DNA of 64,000 nt from assembly GCA_037892935.1 (NCBI GenBank), contig JAYXKI010000002.1, positions 2,170,001 to 2,234,000 of the forward strand, read 5' to 3'. How positions within the stretch are numbered: the stretch's first letter is position 1; every line of letters starts with the position of its first letter. The notes under the pieces are model-generated. The model was not told the DNA's origin. It ran no database searches and worked only from the letters and a program-made list of their open reading frames with translations. Below, piece by piece: positions 13,376 to 25,788 of the stretch. The DNA comes from Phlebopus portentosus (lineage: Eukaryota > Basidiomycota > Agaricomycetes > Boletales > Boletinellaceae). The position numbers and the translations under genes were made by a program.

Positions 13376-16300
13376 GATGGGCAATGCCAATGAGCAAGGG
13401 CAAGTCCACAGGAGAAAAAGAAATTACGGACTAGGACGGAGAGGACCAGTATGCTGTGACGGCACCTCAGTTAAATACAGAGACAGGTGCAGCACGTTGG
13501 CTATGGGAAACACGGATCGAGGAGAAGAAGGCAGGACGGATATAGAACCGAGTGTTCGGCGAGCATTCACAAGTAAGGTTGCAAGCAGTTGTAAGTAGGA
13601 CACACAGAGACGTATCAGGCTTCTGTACATGAGCTATTCACGAAATGGCATGGCTCACGGATAATCCGGTGCAGGGACCCAATTTCCTAGTTGACAGAGA
13701 GAGGAATGAATAGACGACAGTTGCTACTGATCATCATCTACTCACCAATTCTCCGCACGCTCGTCGCAGTACACATCCAAGTCCACCTCGGCCAACTTTT
13801 GGTGGGGCTTGGTGGGTGAGCATTACCATTTCTGTCCATGTGACACATGGTTATCCGATGCGGTCTCGTGGACCGTGGGCTCCTGGACCAGGCGTGAGAC
13901 CTAATCCAAACAAGGGATTATGGCAGTTCTGGCTTGGTCCGCCGAGTCCGTCCCCTTAGAATTGTCACAGGCGTCGTTTCGTCTTCTGTTTCTTTTCCTC
14001 ACTCCTCCTGCTTCCCTTTTTCCAAAATATACATTGCTTCTTATTTCCGGGCCCTCTGCGTTGGATCCCATCGACTGTGATGACCCGCTTTGTTGGTTCG
14101 TTCTTCCCCAGTCGGCTAAGCCGAGCCTAAACTGCTCTCCGAATCGCTCTCTTCTGTCCAGGTGCTTGAGGTAATTGCTTTGTGCACACTTAAACATCGC
14201 AAAAGCACTACGGGATGTTCTTTTTCTGGAACGCGGCCCGTAACTGATATTCGAGGTCCTCATTCACACGCCTCAGACACGTTTATTATTGCCTTGCCTA
14301 CTATGACATATTCCTTCGATGGCTTCGTTGGACGCCTGTCTTGCGCCATGAACGCGATAAATGTGAGAGTTTCCCTTCTGTTCTAGTAGGTCGTCCAGAC
14401 CATGCTGACAATTTGCCGCAGCCTTGTTGCAATGGGCTTCGGATGAAGTTACGGCTTTGAATAAAGCAGAAAAAATAACATAAAGCGGGAGGCTGTGTGT
14501 ATTTCCTTATCTGCTGCCGCATCGCGCTGACCTCTTTGAATACAATACGTTGATACCGTGGGTGACGCAGTTCCTTCTTCTCCCTTAAAATTGTGAGTGC
14601 CAACATACTTAATAGCGGTCAAGCCTTCAATGACCATCTTTGGCGTCCCGATACGTGCCTTGCATCTAGCTCCCTCCTGAGACCCTGATTATCAGGATTG
14701 AGAAGGTGTACAAAATGGGTTGTGCCTCTTGAACGGCGAGGCTGGCGAGAATTTCCCTACTATTCGCAAGAACAACCCAAGATTGTTTTTATAATAAGCT
14801 GATGCGCCGTTCACATGCGCCCAATTCAAAGATTCACATCAAGTGTCTGAGTTGATCCTATTCTGTGTTTAACAGGGCTGGATTATAAATTGCTGAGATC
14901 ATATCAACACTGCTTTCGAAACGAGCCGACTTTTGCGCGTGATGGCTTCGCTACCCTACCTTGGATACAAACTTTGTTCAAGGTTCAAGAAAAGCTAAGT
15001 TCGGGTTTAACAGTGCTCAAAATCCGTGAGTATAATTTGCCTTTACAGAGTACACTGCACTGAGTCGCCGCGCTCAGGTTTGATCTTTTGGGGTAGCCCT
15101 GGCGCAGCAAACTAATTCTCCAAGTCCTATGCGAGTTTGTTTAATTAAAGTTTTCCCCTTGGCCCCGTTGGACAGTTGGACAAGCATCGGGACGAAACGT
15201 AAATGGATATTCTCGTTCTGATCTCCGTCAGCTATGCATGAGAATGCTAAAGACGGAGACCTTCGTCTTCGAAGGGAGTGGTCGTAAACGAACCGTTCCA
15301 TGAGCGAACGCACCTTCGTGCTGCGGAGTGACACCCAATTATATGGCAGATGATGTCTTTCATCGAGTTGCCTGAGTAATACGGTGAGCATCGCTGACAA
15401 AATAACGAAAACCTTTACGCGAAAGCGGAAGGAAGTTTGTCCATTCCGCCTGGACTCCATTTTGCATCGCGGTTCTATAACGCCGGCTATGTTGCATGAA
15501 GGCCCAGCTAGGAGGAAAGTAATAAGAGATATGGTACCCGACCCTAGGAACCGTATTGTTCACGTCGGCTTGGTGCCGCCGCCGAGATCCAGAGCCTTAC
15601 TATGGGAGCTCTCGATAACCTCATGTTTCATCATACTTGGCGCTTGTCCAGTCCAGAATTTCAACCGCTGACAGGATTTACAGCCTATCAAAAACTTCGG
15701 AATTCAAATTACGTTCTTGCATTGCCCACTTTGGTATGAACCGCTCAAGGCTGCGAACGCCTGCATTTGTTTGCCTTACTCATTTCCTTCATCGCGATCC
15801 GTAATGTTGTCTTGTCACTTCGCATCTACTTGAAGAGGGCATATCTTGATGAAGCACAGCGCAAAAGTATGACAACTCCGCGGCTAGTCACCATGCGCCT
15901 GGCGTTATACAACGGGGCTCGCTCTGCGAAGAATAATTGTGATATTCGGCTCTGCAACTTGTGGTCCTGTACCTTGCCACTTGAGCGTTCTTCCCAATAA
16001 GTCAAATGGTGCGAACTTTGTATGTCCATCTCTTGAAGATCTGGTCGGTCTAACGAAAATCCAGCGCTCCAGTCTTTGCTAGCTTTGGTACCACTTGAAT
16101 TATGAGATCGGGATCGGTTTGGTACTATTTCAAGGATCTCTACCTCCTGGCTTCTCTGATGAGATTAATGACGGTGTGTCCGTTCTCATCTATTATACAT
16201 GAAAATCTTCGCGCAGTATTTTCAACACCCGCGCCGTTACCTTATCCCAAATTGAGGTACGAAACTAACTTGAATTTGGGCGACTAGCCAATCTTGAGGC

Positions 16301-18460
16301 ACTCTGTAGAATTGATGAGTCAGTCGTTATTTGCGTAACTATTCCACTCAGCAGACTAATTTCGCAGATTTATGACTTTAAGAAAGCGACGCCTTTCGAT
16401 CTTATCCGCAGTGCAGTGTTACAACTTACGGAAGCTGCTCTCATTTAGGATATCTGAAAGGCGGGTTTCAGTTCGGGTTTGTACACGGGATTACCTGTGA
16501 GACCATCTCGTCACTTCAGCACAAGCTGTCCCTTGCATATGGACAGATATTTGTTCTAGCTTCTGGGACCGAGAAGCACAGATATGGGGTCAAGTGAATA
16601 CCCGTTTTCATCACGATAGAGCAGACCTAATGCTATGTTCCGATTTGTGTTGCTGTTGACGGGACACCATTGATTGGCTTCACGCACTCTGATATTGTAT
16701 TGCGGGTAAATCCACAGATCTGTACCTATGATCTTTGGTGCCTTCAAGGTCTTCGTGGAGCCTTTGGTTTATCCTGTCCAACCAAGCCTTGTCGTTCCCA
16801 GGTAGACCTTCTCCCTTCTGACCGTTGGCTTTCGTGTTGAATCCCGAATGAATGCAGGAAAAAGTCAATGCCACTTATTCTCCGGATTTTTTTCGAGAAC
16901 ATAGAAATGATTATTTCCTCTATAACCGGTCATACGAACTGCTTGATCCTACAAGCTCGTGGGACTACCCGTTCGCCACCTCTGAGACTACAGTCCGAAA
17001 TGAATGGCAATTGTTAGCAGGAAGTAAATGGGGTGATCCGGAGCTAAGATCCATCCGAGGAATATTACGACGAAGAACTTCGTTACTATCTGTATCACCC
17101 CTATAATCTTCGTTCGGAAGCTCGTAGGCGCTCGCTCGTTGAAAACAATGGAAGTCAGGTTTGCAAAATCGAACGTGGTACCGTTACTCGATCAGAAGCG
17201 AATCGCGGCCTGACCCTATGGCGCGAATGATAGAAAAGTTCATAGCCGACAATGTATGTGAAAAAACGTCTGATGTGGAAATAGGAGTTGGTGAAAGTTC
17301 TGGTTATTTCTCAGATGATGTCCGTTCACACAGCGTCTTTCTCCCGAAAAGAAAAGCAAACCACTTGATTCGGGGGAAAGAGGTTGAGAATGTATCGCCT
17401 GCACACCGCGCAATGCAAAAACGCGGGAATCTGCACGGGCCCGGAGGAACGCCCGGGATATGTAAATAGGCGTTTTTCTACTAGATCTGGTCGTAGAATC
17501 TGTCCTTGCGAAGTCTCCGAAGCGGACTTTTACGACTCTCCTTGATGTTAGTTACCATTGTTGTAGACCACGGTACCCTTCTTTTGGGCCAAGAAATTCT
17601 ACTCAACTCAGACATTTTTGCCTAATTTACCCACTAGTTACATCAACGTATGGTCTGTTTGGCCAGCTCTGTTAGTAGTCGATCGGAAGGCTGTCAAGCT
17701 ACCATAAATCTGGTCCTATACAGTCGTAACCCTCGAACGATGGAGCCATTCTGAAATGGTCGGTGCTTGTTGTTTGAGCTGCAGTTACGGCGTGGCCGTA
17801 GGGCCAGGGTGGTTGGTTTGAACTGCCAGCTGGGACTCCCAAGGTAAGGTGCTCACGCCAAGATGGAGTTCCGTAAGTCCAGTTGAATGACCAATGAATG
17901 ATTTCTTGAATAGTCAACTTTGCTCAACTAGCGATTGCTCAGCAAGTGAGAAATATTCGGTACACCGGGCCACTCAGACTGCGGACTGATCATCATGAGA
18001 ACGAGAACAGTCTCTCGCGCCTTGTCTAGCTGAATACAATCGACAAGTATTGCACGAGCACTTCGCAGCGCAGACACTTCATCATTAGTCCGATCGTCGT
18101 ACAGAACCGACCATTTCTGTAAGACAACAGAGGAACGATTTAACTAGATTGATCGTACCCACGATGACGGGAGACATCGCCGACTACGCGAATTTATGCG
18201 GAATGTCACAACCTATGTATTCCGAGCGAAGACATGTCACTACAAAGCTGAACATAAAGCAGACTGTCTCATGCCGTTTTCAGCGTATAAGGGAAAGACG
18301 ATGTAGGAGGAGATTTAGGACAAAGAAAGATGAGCACATGATACGAAATCGGAACCATCGTGCCCAGACAGATACTGAATACACAGAGGCGTGCCTTATT
18401 GACGGGAAAATCAGATACTTCCGTGTACTCGGCGACAAGATGCAATGCCGAGGTCCATAT
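13376..18460. other. Gene-poor interval of about 5 kb
   Basis: Both strands carry only short frames. No domain, terminal repeat pair or transposase/reverse-transcriptase motif was recognised. A CT-rich divergent promoter for the Zn-cluster gene probably lies at 13400-13800. The best coding candidate, listed separately, is 17699-18116 on the minus strand. The interval may hold a lineage-specific gene, a decayed element or ncRNA. Confidence 0.5.
17699..18116 (-). other. Candidate two-exon coding fragment, unrecognised
   Basis: Exon 18116-17966, intron 17923-17965 (43 nt, GTGTAC...GAG) and exon 17922-17699 join in phase to 125 codons ending in TAG. The predicted peptide reads like protein rather than noise: an acidic helical part with KWSVLYDDRTNDE and LDKARETVLVLMM, then a Trp/Pro-rich part with NWTYGTPSWREHL and PPWPYGHAVTAAQ. 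Its 5' exon is not found; a short start (MSPVI, near 18168) is one possibility. It may be a real orphan gene, a gene relic or chance. Confidence 0.3.
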
Positions 18461-19898
18461 TCACAAGAAATCCTCTGCGCGCGCACGCTTCTTTCCTCGC
18501 ATCTCCTCCTGATTCGTCATCGAAGCTTGCTGCGGCGGAAAGAAGTATTTTGGATCGTAAGCACGATTCTCTTCCTATATTATTACGTCGAAATCTCGTC
18601 AGTGTGGGCACAAGCTGAAGAAAAAGATGATCAGGATTCACAGGAGAGAAATTCGCATCAGGGTACTCTAAGGTTAGTCCGGACTTGAGACCAGGATTTT
18701 CCTGCTTTAGAGCCGGGTTAGGAATAGGAGGTTTCTGCGGGACAACTGCGGTAATAGGTTGCTGGACGGAAGGAGATCGACCTGTTGGAGTAAATTGGAG
18801 TGGAGTATCACCCGCCTTCACCGTGGGTCCGACTGAACCTGGGGAAGGAGGGAATGCAGAAGTCTGTCCTAACGGCGGAGACACAGCTCCTGGAACCAAA
18901 GGCGAAGCACCGTGTAAGCCCGCTGGGGGCATACCAGGCGGGAATGGTGGAACACCAGGTGGCAACATGCCTGGTGGAGGAAGGCCTGGAGGGATAGTAA
19001 ACCCAGGTGGAGGTGGACTGATAAAATTGAACATCAGGTCAGAAAAATCGAGATTCAATGAACAAAATACATACCCTAGAGGGAATCCAGGTACACCAGA
19101 CAGAGGCGGGAAGGGAGATTGGCCGGGCAATGGATTTGGCGGTGCTCCGCCTGGCATAAAAGGTGGCATTACCGGCGGAGCGCTTCCAGGAGGGGGCGAA
19201 ATTTGAGAAGGAGCAGCTGCATATGTCTGAGGCGCCGCGTTAACCACGGGCACCGATGGTGCATCTGGGGCAACGGGAGGAGGATTATCCACTGCACCCA
19301 TGAGAGCTTTGTGCGCCTCTAACTGTATTCGAAGTTCCTCCTGGGTGAAAACACGATTCTCAAACTTCGGCCGCTTAGCTTGGGGTTGCGTTATAGTGCC
19401 GGGATTGAGACCAAGTTCGATTTCTTTCCGACGTTTGTAGTCCGCAACATCAGGCGCTGGGATACCTTCCATTCCAAAAATTTCGACCTCATATCCGTCT
19501 CGCCCAGGAAGGGCATTTTCGATACGCGGAAGACTATGGAGTTACTCAGTTAACATTCTCAAGGAATCCAAATATGGTTCATACTTCTCGGGCTCAAGTT
19601 TGTGCACCTGTTGAATGTGAACAGCCAGACCTCCTGCTGTATTGAGACGACGTGGACACATTTTGCATTTGAAATGTTTCGCCTTTTGATGTTGCATAAG
19701 GACTGGAGCAGCGCCAAAGCGAGTCAGTGTCAGATAATTAAATATCAAGATAGTAGCCGAGACCTTTTTCATCTTCAAACTCTCGCTCACAGTACCAACA
19801 CCATGGCCGAATGATCTAGGATAAGACCCAGTGTAAAATCGTAATCATGACACAAAGAGAAAGATACGTACCACCTTGCTCTTCCTTTTCTTTCCCAT
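18461..19898 (-). CDS. BuGZ/ZNF207-type C2H2 zinc-finger protein
   Basis: Six exons, 381 aa, exact phase: 19898-19872, 19815-19764, 19702-19585, 19533-19075, 19017-18642, 18574-18461. After MGKKRKSK come two tandem C2H2 fingers: PWCWYCEREFEDEKVLMQHQ, then HFKCKMCPRRLN and HIQQVHK. Then follow the family signature NALPGRDGYEVEIFGMEGIP, a Lys/Glu helix, a long Pro/Gly-rich low-complexity middle, and a conserved tail (LEYPDANFSP, DPKYFFPPQ, ending KRARAEDFL). Animal ZNF207/BuGZ binds microtubules and Bub3, and related proteins act in splicing. Which role the fungal protein has is unknown, and the Bub3-binding GLEBS motif was not clearly identified. It is divergent to the CDC4-like gene, 247 bp between starts. 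Confidence 0.88.
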
Positions 19899-20145
19899 TT
19901 CAGCCGGTTATGCGTTTGCACACAATTGTACGTTAATAAGTACTCTGCCTTCCAGCTGTACTGGACGTCGCACACCAAGGGCTGAGGACGTGACCGACCA
20001 TTCAAGTCAAGTAAGTAATCCTGTGGTCACAGATCACGAGCTGACAAATGAAGGAGATTCAGGCTCCGCCCCGTGCAAGCTCGACGCGTCGCTCAGTCGG
20101 CCAAGAACATCCTCCTCAGTGAGCCAAAGCTCCTTCGCTCTCATC

Positions 20146-22953
20146 ATGAGCCAGAGTCAGCGACCGTCACTTATACTCGCTCCATCAGTGTCAACCACAA
20201 AGTCGGTACACATTAATCGACTGTCGCTCTCGTTAATTTCTGATGTGTTCATTGACTTTTCAGAGTGGTGACGACCACAACGACGACCACAACATACGCG
20301 CCCATCCCTTTGCCCTCTCTTCCACTGCCTTCATCTCCGAAGGATCCAAAGGCCTATCCGTTGTTAGATGCTCAACTACCTCCTTCCCTGCGTCGATTTC
20401 CTATCACTTTTCCTGGCGGCACACGTGCCACATTCCATGATGGAGACGACGGAGCCGACGATATGCAACATGAAGAAGAGGTCATGAGTGGCAGGGGATG
20501 GCGACTGGTCCGAGAAGATGAAATCGGGGATGATGAAAGAGCTGTTGGACTTCAGGAGGCTGTAGAGCGCTTTGGCAGGAAGCGATCGCACAGTCATGAT
20601 ATTGTCATGCAAGGCATCGAGGAGGCCACCAATAGTCCCCCGCCTCGCAAAAAGCCAAGGGGAGCTCATCCTGGCGCTATTCAGATCAATGCTACTGCTA
20701 ATGCAGCCGCTCCTCCTTCTCCTCTTCCCTCACCGACTGCGTCGCCACCTCCTCAAAGCATCTGGCCATCAGCACCTCCTAGTGGGCCTTCGTCGCCCCA
20801 ACCCCAAGCGCCAATCCAACCTGATGTGGCTTTGACGACTTTGATGACCCTTCCCTCACTTCTAAGTCATTTCTCATCATTACCTCCAGCTCTGCAATCG
20901 CATGTCCTTTTGACATTCCTCCGCCATTCGCCATTACCTGTTCTTCGCACCATTCAGTCAGTGCTCACTCCTACATTGTCCCGCGACTTCATCACTCTTC
21001 TGCCTCGTGAGCTAGTATCACACATCTTGAGCTTCCTGCCATTTTCGACTCTTGCACGTGCCTCGCGGGTATCAAAAGCGTGGAGGGCGATTATAGACTC
21101 TGATCCTGTTCTTTGGCAGGATCTTATGAAATCCACAAAGATATGGTTTGGAGGTGAAAGTGAATATCTTTTCGCCAAGCATATCATGTCGTTGCGTCGC
21201 AAGGCTGGACTACCGGCGCCTGGAGCACTGCCTCTACCGCACCCTTACAAGATTCTTTTCAAGTCTCGTCATCTCACTCGTACGTCTTGGCTCAACAACA
21301 CTAATCCGACGCGGTTAACGTTCCCTGCTCACGGGTCACACGTCGTGACGTGCCTAATCTTCTCCCATGGGAGGATAATATCTGCCTCGGATGATAATTC
21401 TATACACGTGTACTCGCCGACTACTGGGCAATTGATCCGTTCTTTGGAAGGGCATCAAGGTGGAGTTTGGGCCCTCGCTGCAACGAAAGATACACTCGTC
21501 TCTGGATCGACTGACCGTACCGTGCGAATCTGGGACCTGAAAACGGGACGATGCACTCACGTATTTGGAGGGCATACGAGCACCGTGAGATGCTTATCAA
21601 TAGTCAAACCTGAGACGGTCGAATGGACAGATGACGACGGTATAACTCGCCGCGAGCGGTGGCCCAAACGACCTTTGATCGTTACTGGAAGCCGAGATCA
21701 TACGTTGCGTGTTTGGACACTACCTAAACCTGGCGAAGAAGAGTACCGTTGTTACGGGGCAGATGATACTGAGGGTGATCCTTCAGAGGTAGATAGCTTT
21801 CCGTTCGACTTACAGCATCTGCTGATAATTTGCCATATTACAGGAGGATGTCGATGAGAATCCGTATCACAGACTGCAGCTCGAGGGACATACCCATGCA
21901 GTGCGGGCTTTAGCTGCTCGTGGTCGCACGCTGGTTTCTGGAAGCTATGATTGCTCGGTTCGTGTATGGGACATCATCTCCGGGCAATCGAAATGGGTTC
22001 TTCTAGGCCATTCACAAAAAGGTTTATCATCTCCAATACAATTGTAGCCTGATCTGACGTTTGACCTAGTTTATTCTGTTGTCTTGGACCCGAGCCGGAA
22101 TCAGGCTTGCTCAGGCTCTATGGACGGTACCGTGCGCGTTTGGAACCTAATTACTGGACAATGTGTGCATACTCTAGTTGGGCATACATCACTAGTTGGG
22201 CTCTTGGGACTTTCGCCCTCTTATTTGGTTTCGGCGGCCGCCGATTCGAGTTTGCGGGTCTGGGACGCCAATACTGGAGAACTCAGACATTGTCTGCAAG
22301 CCCACACTGGAGCCATAACCTGCTTCCAACACGACGAGTTCAAAGTGCTGAGCGGCTCTGATGGAACTCTAAAAATGTGGGACATGCGGGACGGCTCGTT
22401 TGTTCGGGATCTACTTATTGGCATTAATGGTGTCTGGCAAGTCGTCTTTGAAGGCCGGTGGTGCGTCGCTGCGAGTAACCGTGCGGATGCCACTGTGCTG
22501 GATGTGTGGGATTTCGGACGTGATGGGGACGACGATGACTGGATTGGCGAGCCAGCAGGTGGGCTGTACGATGATAGTTCAGATGAGGACGAAGATGACG
22601 AAGACCATGACCAAGCGGACGCAGACGCCATGGATCAAGATTTAGAAATTCTGCCCTCAGACCCTGATATGTGCGATGACGAGTTCGATGTAGCGGATGG
22701 CGAACAGGACAGACGCCGTGTACCCGCTTGGGAGTACGAAACCCCAGTCAACAGGAGGAAACCTTCTCAAGCCCTGACCAGGCATATTTGGGAGGATAGT
22801 AACTCGGGAGAGGGCTCAAGTATGCCTGCCATGCCCATGGCTATGGATGCCGATTCCTCTCAGGACGACTCCGTCAAACTTCCAGCCCGTATCCTCCCTG
22901 TCAACGAGGAGACGCCGACGCGGCCTCGTGTTCGCGGTGCACGGAAACGGTGA
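20146..22953 (+). CDS. CDC4: Cdc4-type F-box/WD40 substrate receptor of an SCF ubiquitin ligase
   Basis: Four exons, 880 aa: 20146-20201, 20264-21788, 21844-22021, 22070-22953. Start ATG 20146 (MSQSQRPS) lies in a short first exon; the large exon has no in-frame ATG near its 5' end. A Pro-rich N-terminus precedes an F-box near 21005-21130 (LLPRELVSHILSFLP, SRVSKAWRAI, LWQDLM). The C-terminal half is a WD40 propeller: VSGSTDRTVRIWDL, VTGSRDHTLRVWTL, VSGSYDCSVRVWDI, CSGSMDGTVRVWNL, VSAAADSSLRVWDA and LSGSDGTLKMWDM. An acidic tail follows (22560-22700). Cdc4/Fbxw7 recognises phosphodegrons, for example on CDK inhibitors and cyclins, and bridges them to Skp1. The Cdc4 assignment rests on domain order and blade spacing; other F-box/WD40 subfamilies are less likely but possible. 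Confidence 0.87.
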
Positions 22954-23702
22954 GCAAGGAGATTGCAGTGCCATGGTCGTACTACGCGCTTTCTTTTTTC
23001 TACGTCATTGATATTATCATTTTCGATCCTTCTCATCCGCTGCATGCATGCTGTGCGCTTGCTGTTGTTATCTGCTCTCCAGGACTTTACACGCAACATC
23101 GCATTGTGGTTTCTATTAGTATAGCTCGTTTAAGGCATATTCTTCGGTAGGATTTATTCATATGTAGCTTTTCATCGTTCATCGGGATCCGAGAAAAAAT
23201 GTAAGAAGTGTAGACAATAGACCGAATCATGGGACATTTAAACCTGTCAGAGAAGAGAGGCAGTGAGGAAGTCAGGGGAAGTTGGCCGTTGCTGAGGTGA
23301 CGGACCTTCTACCTTATGCGAAGTGCTAGTCCAGGATACTTCCCTCAGCTTGAGAACAGCGCGGAAACTCAACACTGGGTTCGATAATAAAGTTATACTT
23401 GCAGCATCGAAACCACTAAGCAACTGATGAATCTATCAAGAACTACATGCGTGGTGTCTTCTCCCGAAGATTACTTAAATTCATTGCGCGACCACAGTAA
23501 ACTAGATAATCTTCGAAGCGACGTACAAATGTAAGCAAATCGTGTTGTGGTCATATTCCCGGCGCGAAACCCTTCTTTGCGGCACTGCTCCGAAGATATG
23601 GTTCTGCCCTAAAGTATGGTTGCAGGTCCTATGATCATCAGCAGTTGGGAGTGACGTTCATCCAAGTAAACCCACGTCGGTGGATATACGCCTATGTGGC
23701 AC
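22954..23702. other. Intergenic, convergent 3' ends
   Basis: Between the stops of the CDC4-like gene (+) and the PPIL1-type gene (-). No coding or RNA gene is recognised; it probably holds two 3' UTRs. Confidence 0.6.
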
Positions 23703-24475
23703 TTAAGCAACGCGAGCTTTGTGTATCTTTACGTCTTCCAAGGGCCTGTGCAAGAAGAGTGAATCATGAAGGCGACGGATTCTAAACAAAAGAGATAAAC
23801 ATGAAAAGTGATGCACACCTGTCCTGTGCGTTGGTTGCGACCGCGCCAAGCCGCTGCACGACGCGCATTCCCGAGCTGACACGGCCGAAGATCGTATGTT
23901 TGTTGTCAAGGTATGGAGTCGGTGCCAAAGTAATGAAGAATTGAGAGCCTTTGTATCAAGGTTAACACGCGTTAGGGGCACCATGAATAGGAGGAAGAAG
24001 ACGAAGACGTAGCTGCCAGCTCCGTTAGAACGCGGACTTACCGTTCGTGTTGGGCCCGGAGTTAGCCATAGCGAGGATTCCTGAACCAGTGAAGCGAAGA
24101 TCAGGATGGATTTCATCCTCGCTATTAAAGTTAGCGTGTACCCCCCTTCATTAGCCACCGCCGAAAGGAAAGATCAGACGGTCTGACATACAATTTTTGT
24201 CCATAGATACTCGTTCCACCACGACCCGTCCCGGTGGGATCACCACCTTGGACCATAAAGTCCGGAATGATTCTGTGAAAGATGACGCCGTTGTAGTAAC
24301 CCCTTCGTGCCAACTCGGCAAAGTTCTTGCACGTCTGTTTGCAAATCCAGTCAGTCCAGTACAAAATAGAACAAAATCAAATTATGATATTTCCCTTGGG
24401 CGCATGGTCCCAGTAGAGCTCGAGCTGGATGTCACCCATGCTCGTCTCAAGAACTACAGAGTCCGTGCTCGACAT
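23703..24475 (-). CDS. PPIL1: PPIL1-type spliceosomal cyclophilin
   Basis: Five exons summing to 158 aa plus stop: 24475-24395, 24334-24192, 24121-24042, 23948-23819, 23745-23703. The protein follows PPIL1 almost residue by residue: [89 protein letters not shown], ending [15 protein letters not shown]. The catalytic Arg (FHR) and the QGGD and SQFFI motifs are present, so peptidyl-prolyl isomerase activity is expected. PPIL1 sits in the activated spliceosome with Prp45/SKIP. Oddity: intron 1 (24335-24394) begins GG rather than GT or GC, although the exon junction APK/TCK is exactly conserved. It is divergent to DTD with 110 bp between start codons. Confidence 0.92.
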
Positions 24476-24585
24476 GGTTGTATTTGGAAGAGAAGGTCTT
24501 TCGCAGAATCGTCGATCACCTCAAATTGACTTTGGCTCTGACTTCCATCACTGACTCAATCTGGCCGGCGTTATACTCATCAAAT

Positions 24586-25461
24586 ATGCGTGCTGTGATA
24601 CAACGGGTGGCGAGCGCGTCAGTGACAGGCAAGGATACCATTTTCAGCCGATACTGCACATCAAGGAACTCAGGGACTCAGGTCAACTCATGATTTATAG
24701 TTGATAATGATGTGATTTCAAAGATATCCCGCGGCCTTATGGTTCTTGTCGGGATCGGAGTAGGTGAGCTACTCTGTCAGTCTGTAAATGCAAATAAAAG
24801 TGATGGATTCAATACTGCTTTAGATGACACGGAAGCAGACATGCAACAAATAGCCAACAAAATGTATTTTCTTCATTTAGCGAATAAACCGCTCAATTGA
24901 AACCATCCCTTCTCAGCGTCTCCCTCCGCGTGTTTAATGATACGGATAATTCATCCCTCATGTGGAAGAAGAGTGTCAAAGACATAAATGGAGAAATTCT
25001 CTGCGTCTCGCAGTTTACCCTCATGGCTAACACGACAAAGGGCAATAAACCGGACTTCCATCGCGCAATGGTATGTACGAGATGTCCGTCTCCGTATGCA
25101 TTGCGTTCTAAAGCCAGCAATAAAGGGTGGAGATCAATCGCGACAACTTTATGGCTCGTTGCTTGAGCGGCTGGGTGCACTCTATAGTCCGGACAAGATC
25201 AAAGGTACTCAGCAGTTTATGCATTTGATTTATTAACCTAATGTGGTTCCAGATGGAAAATTCGGCGCAATGATGCATGTCAGCCTAACGAATGAAGTTT
25301 GTAGTGTTGAGTTCAACTTTCTGCGGAAAAGACTGATTTTATGCATTCACTAGGGTCCTGTAACTTTTACGATAGACTCCCGAAAATTTGAGTACGTGAA
25401 CCGAGGCGACCAGACGCCCAAGCGATCCTTCGTCGAGCGTTCTCTGAGCTCCAATGATTAA
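24586..25461 (+). CDS. DTD1: D-aminoacyl-tRNA deacylase
   Basis: Seven exons, 180 aa: 24586-24628, 24701-24763, 24824-24863, 24917-25070, 25114-25204, 25253-25296, 25354-25461. The start [14 protein letters not shown] is the canonical family N-terminus. The catalytic SQxxL motif appears as [10 protein letters not shown], and the NxGP motif as [11 protein letters not shown] (the cross-subunit Gly-cisPro). The enzyme removes D-amino acids, and Gly mischarged on tRNA-Ala, from tRNA in the cytosol as translational proofreading. Intron 1 (24629-24700) fits only as GC-AG: the donor is ACAG/GCAAGG, and the alternative GT three codons upstream leads to an immediate stop. Intron 4 is only 43 nt. Confidence 0.92.
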
Positions 25462-25788
25462 TCTACGCAATAGCTTCGAAGACTTCGACCCTGACGAGTG
25501 CAAGCTCCGGTGTACAATTCACCGTCTGGTTGCCCGGTCAAGACGCAAGGTATCGCATACTGTTGAAGCTCGAATCAACATCCTATAAATCTGCCAGACT
25601 GGATTAGAGAATCGAGTACAAGTTTTAATGAATAGATTTGCTTTGTTCTCTGTCTCAAAAAAAATCTGAGTTTGCTTATGTAATGATGCTATCCGCGTGA
25701 AAGCCGGCCCTCAATGCGTGTCGTGAATTCGATTCGTCTTTCCACAACAACGCTCGGACCCTTCCTGATACCTGCTACACACTGTGCT

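Noticed and set aside
15074..15460. Minus-strand 128-codon frame in the gene-poor interval
   Set aside because: No motif, no splice partner and overlapping frames on the other strand; not enough to call a gene.
16852..17106. Plus-strand frame with protein-like composition
   Set aside because: It has competing minus-strand frames in the same place, no start context and no recognised domain.
13376..18460. LTR retrotransposon or DNA transposon remnant
   Set aside because: No paired terminal repeats, target duplications, RT, integrase or transposase motifs were seen by eye; a self-alignment would be needed.
18685..19206. Plus-strand Gly-rich frame of 173 codons
   Set aside because: It is antisense to the Pro-rich middle of the BuGZ-type gene, whose exons fit conserved motifs.
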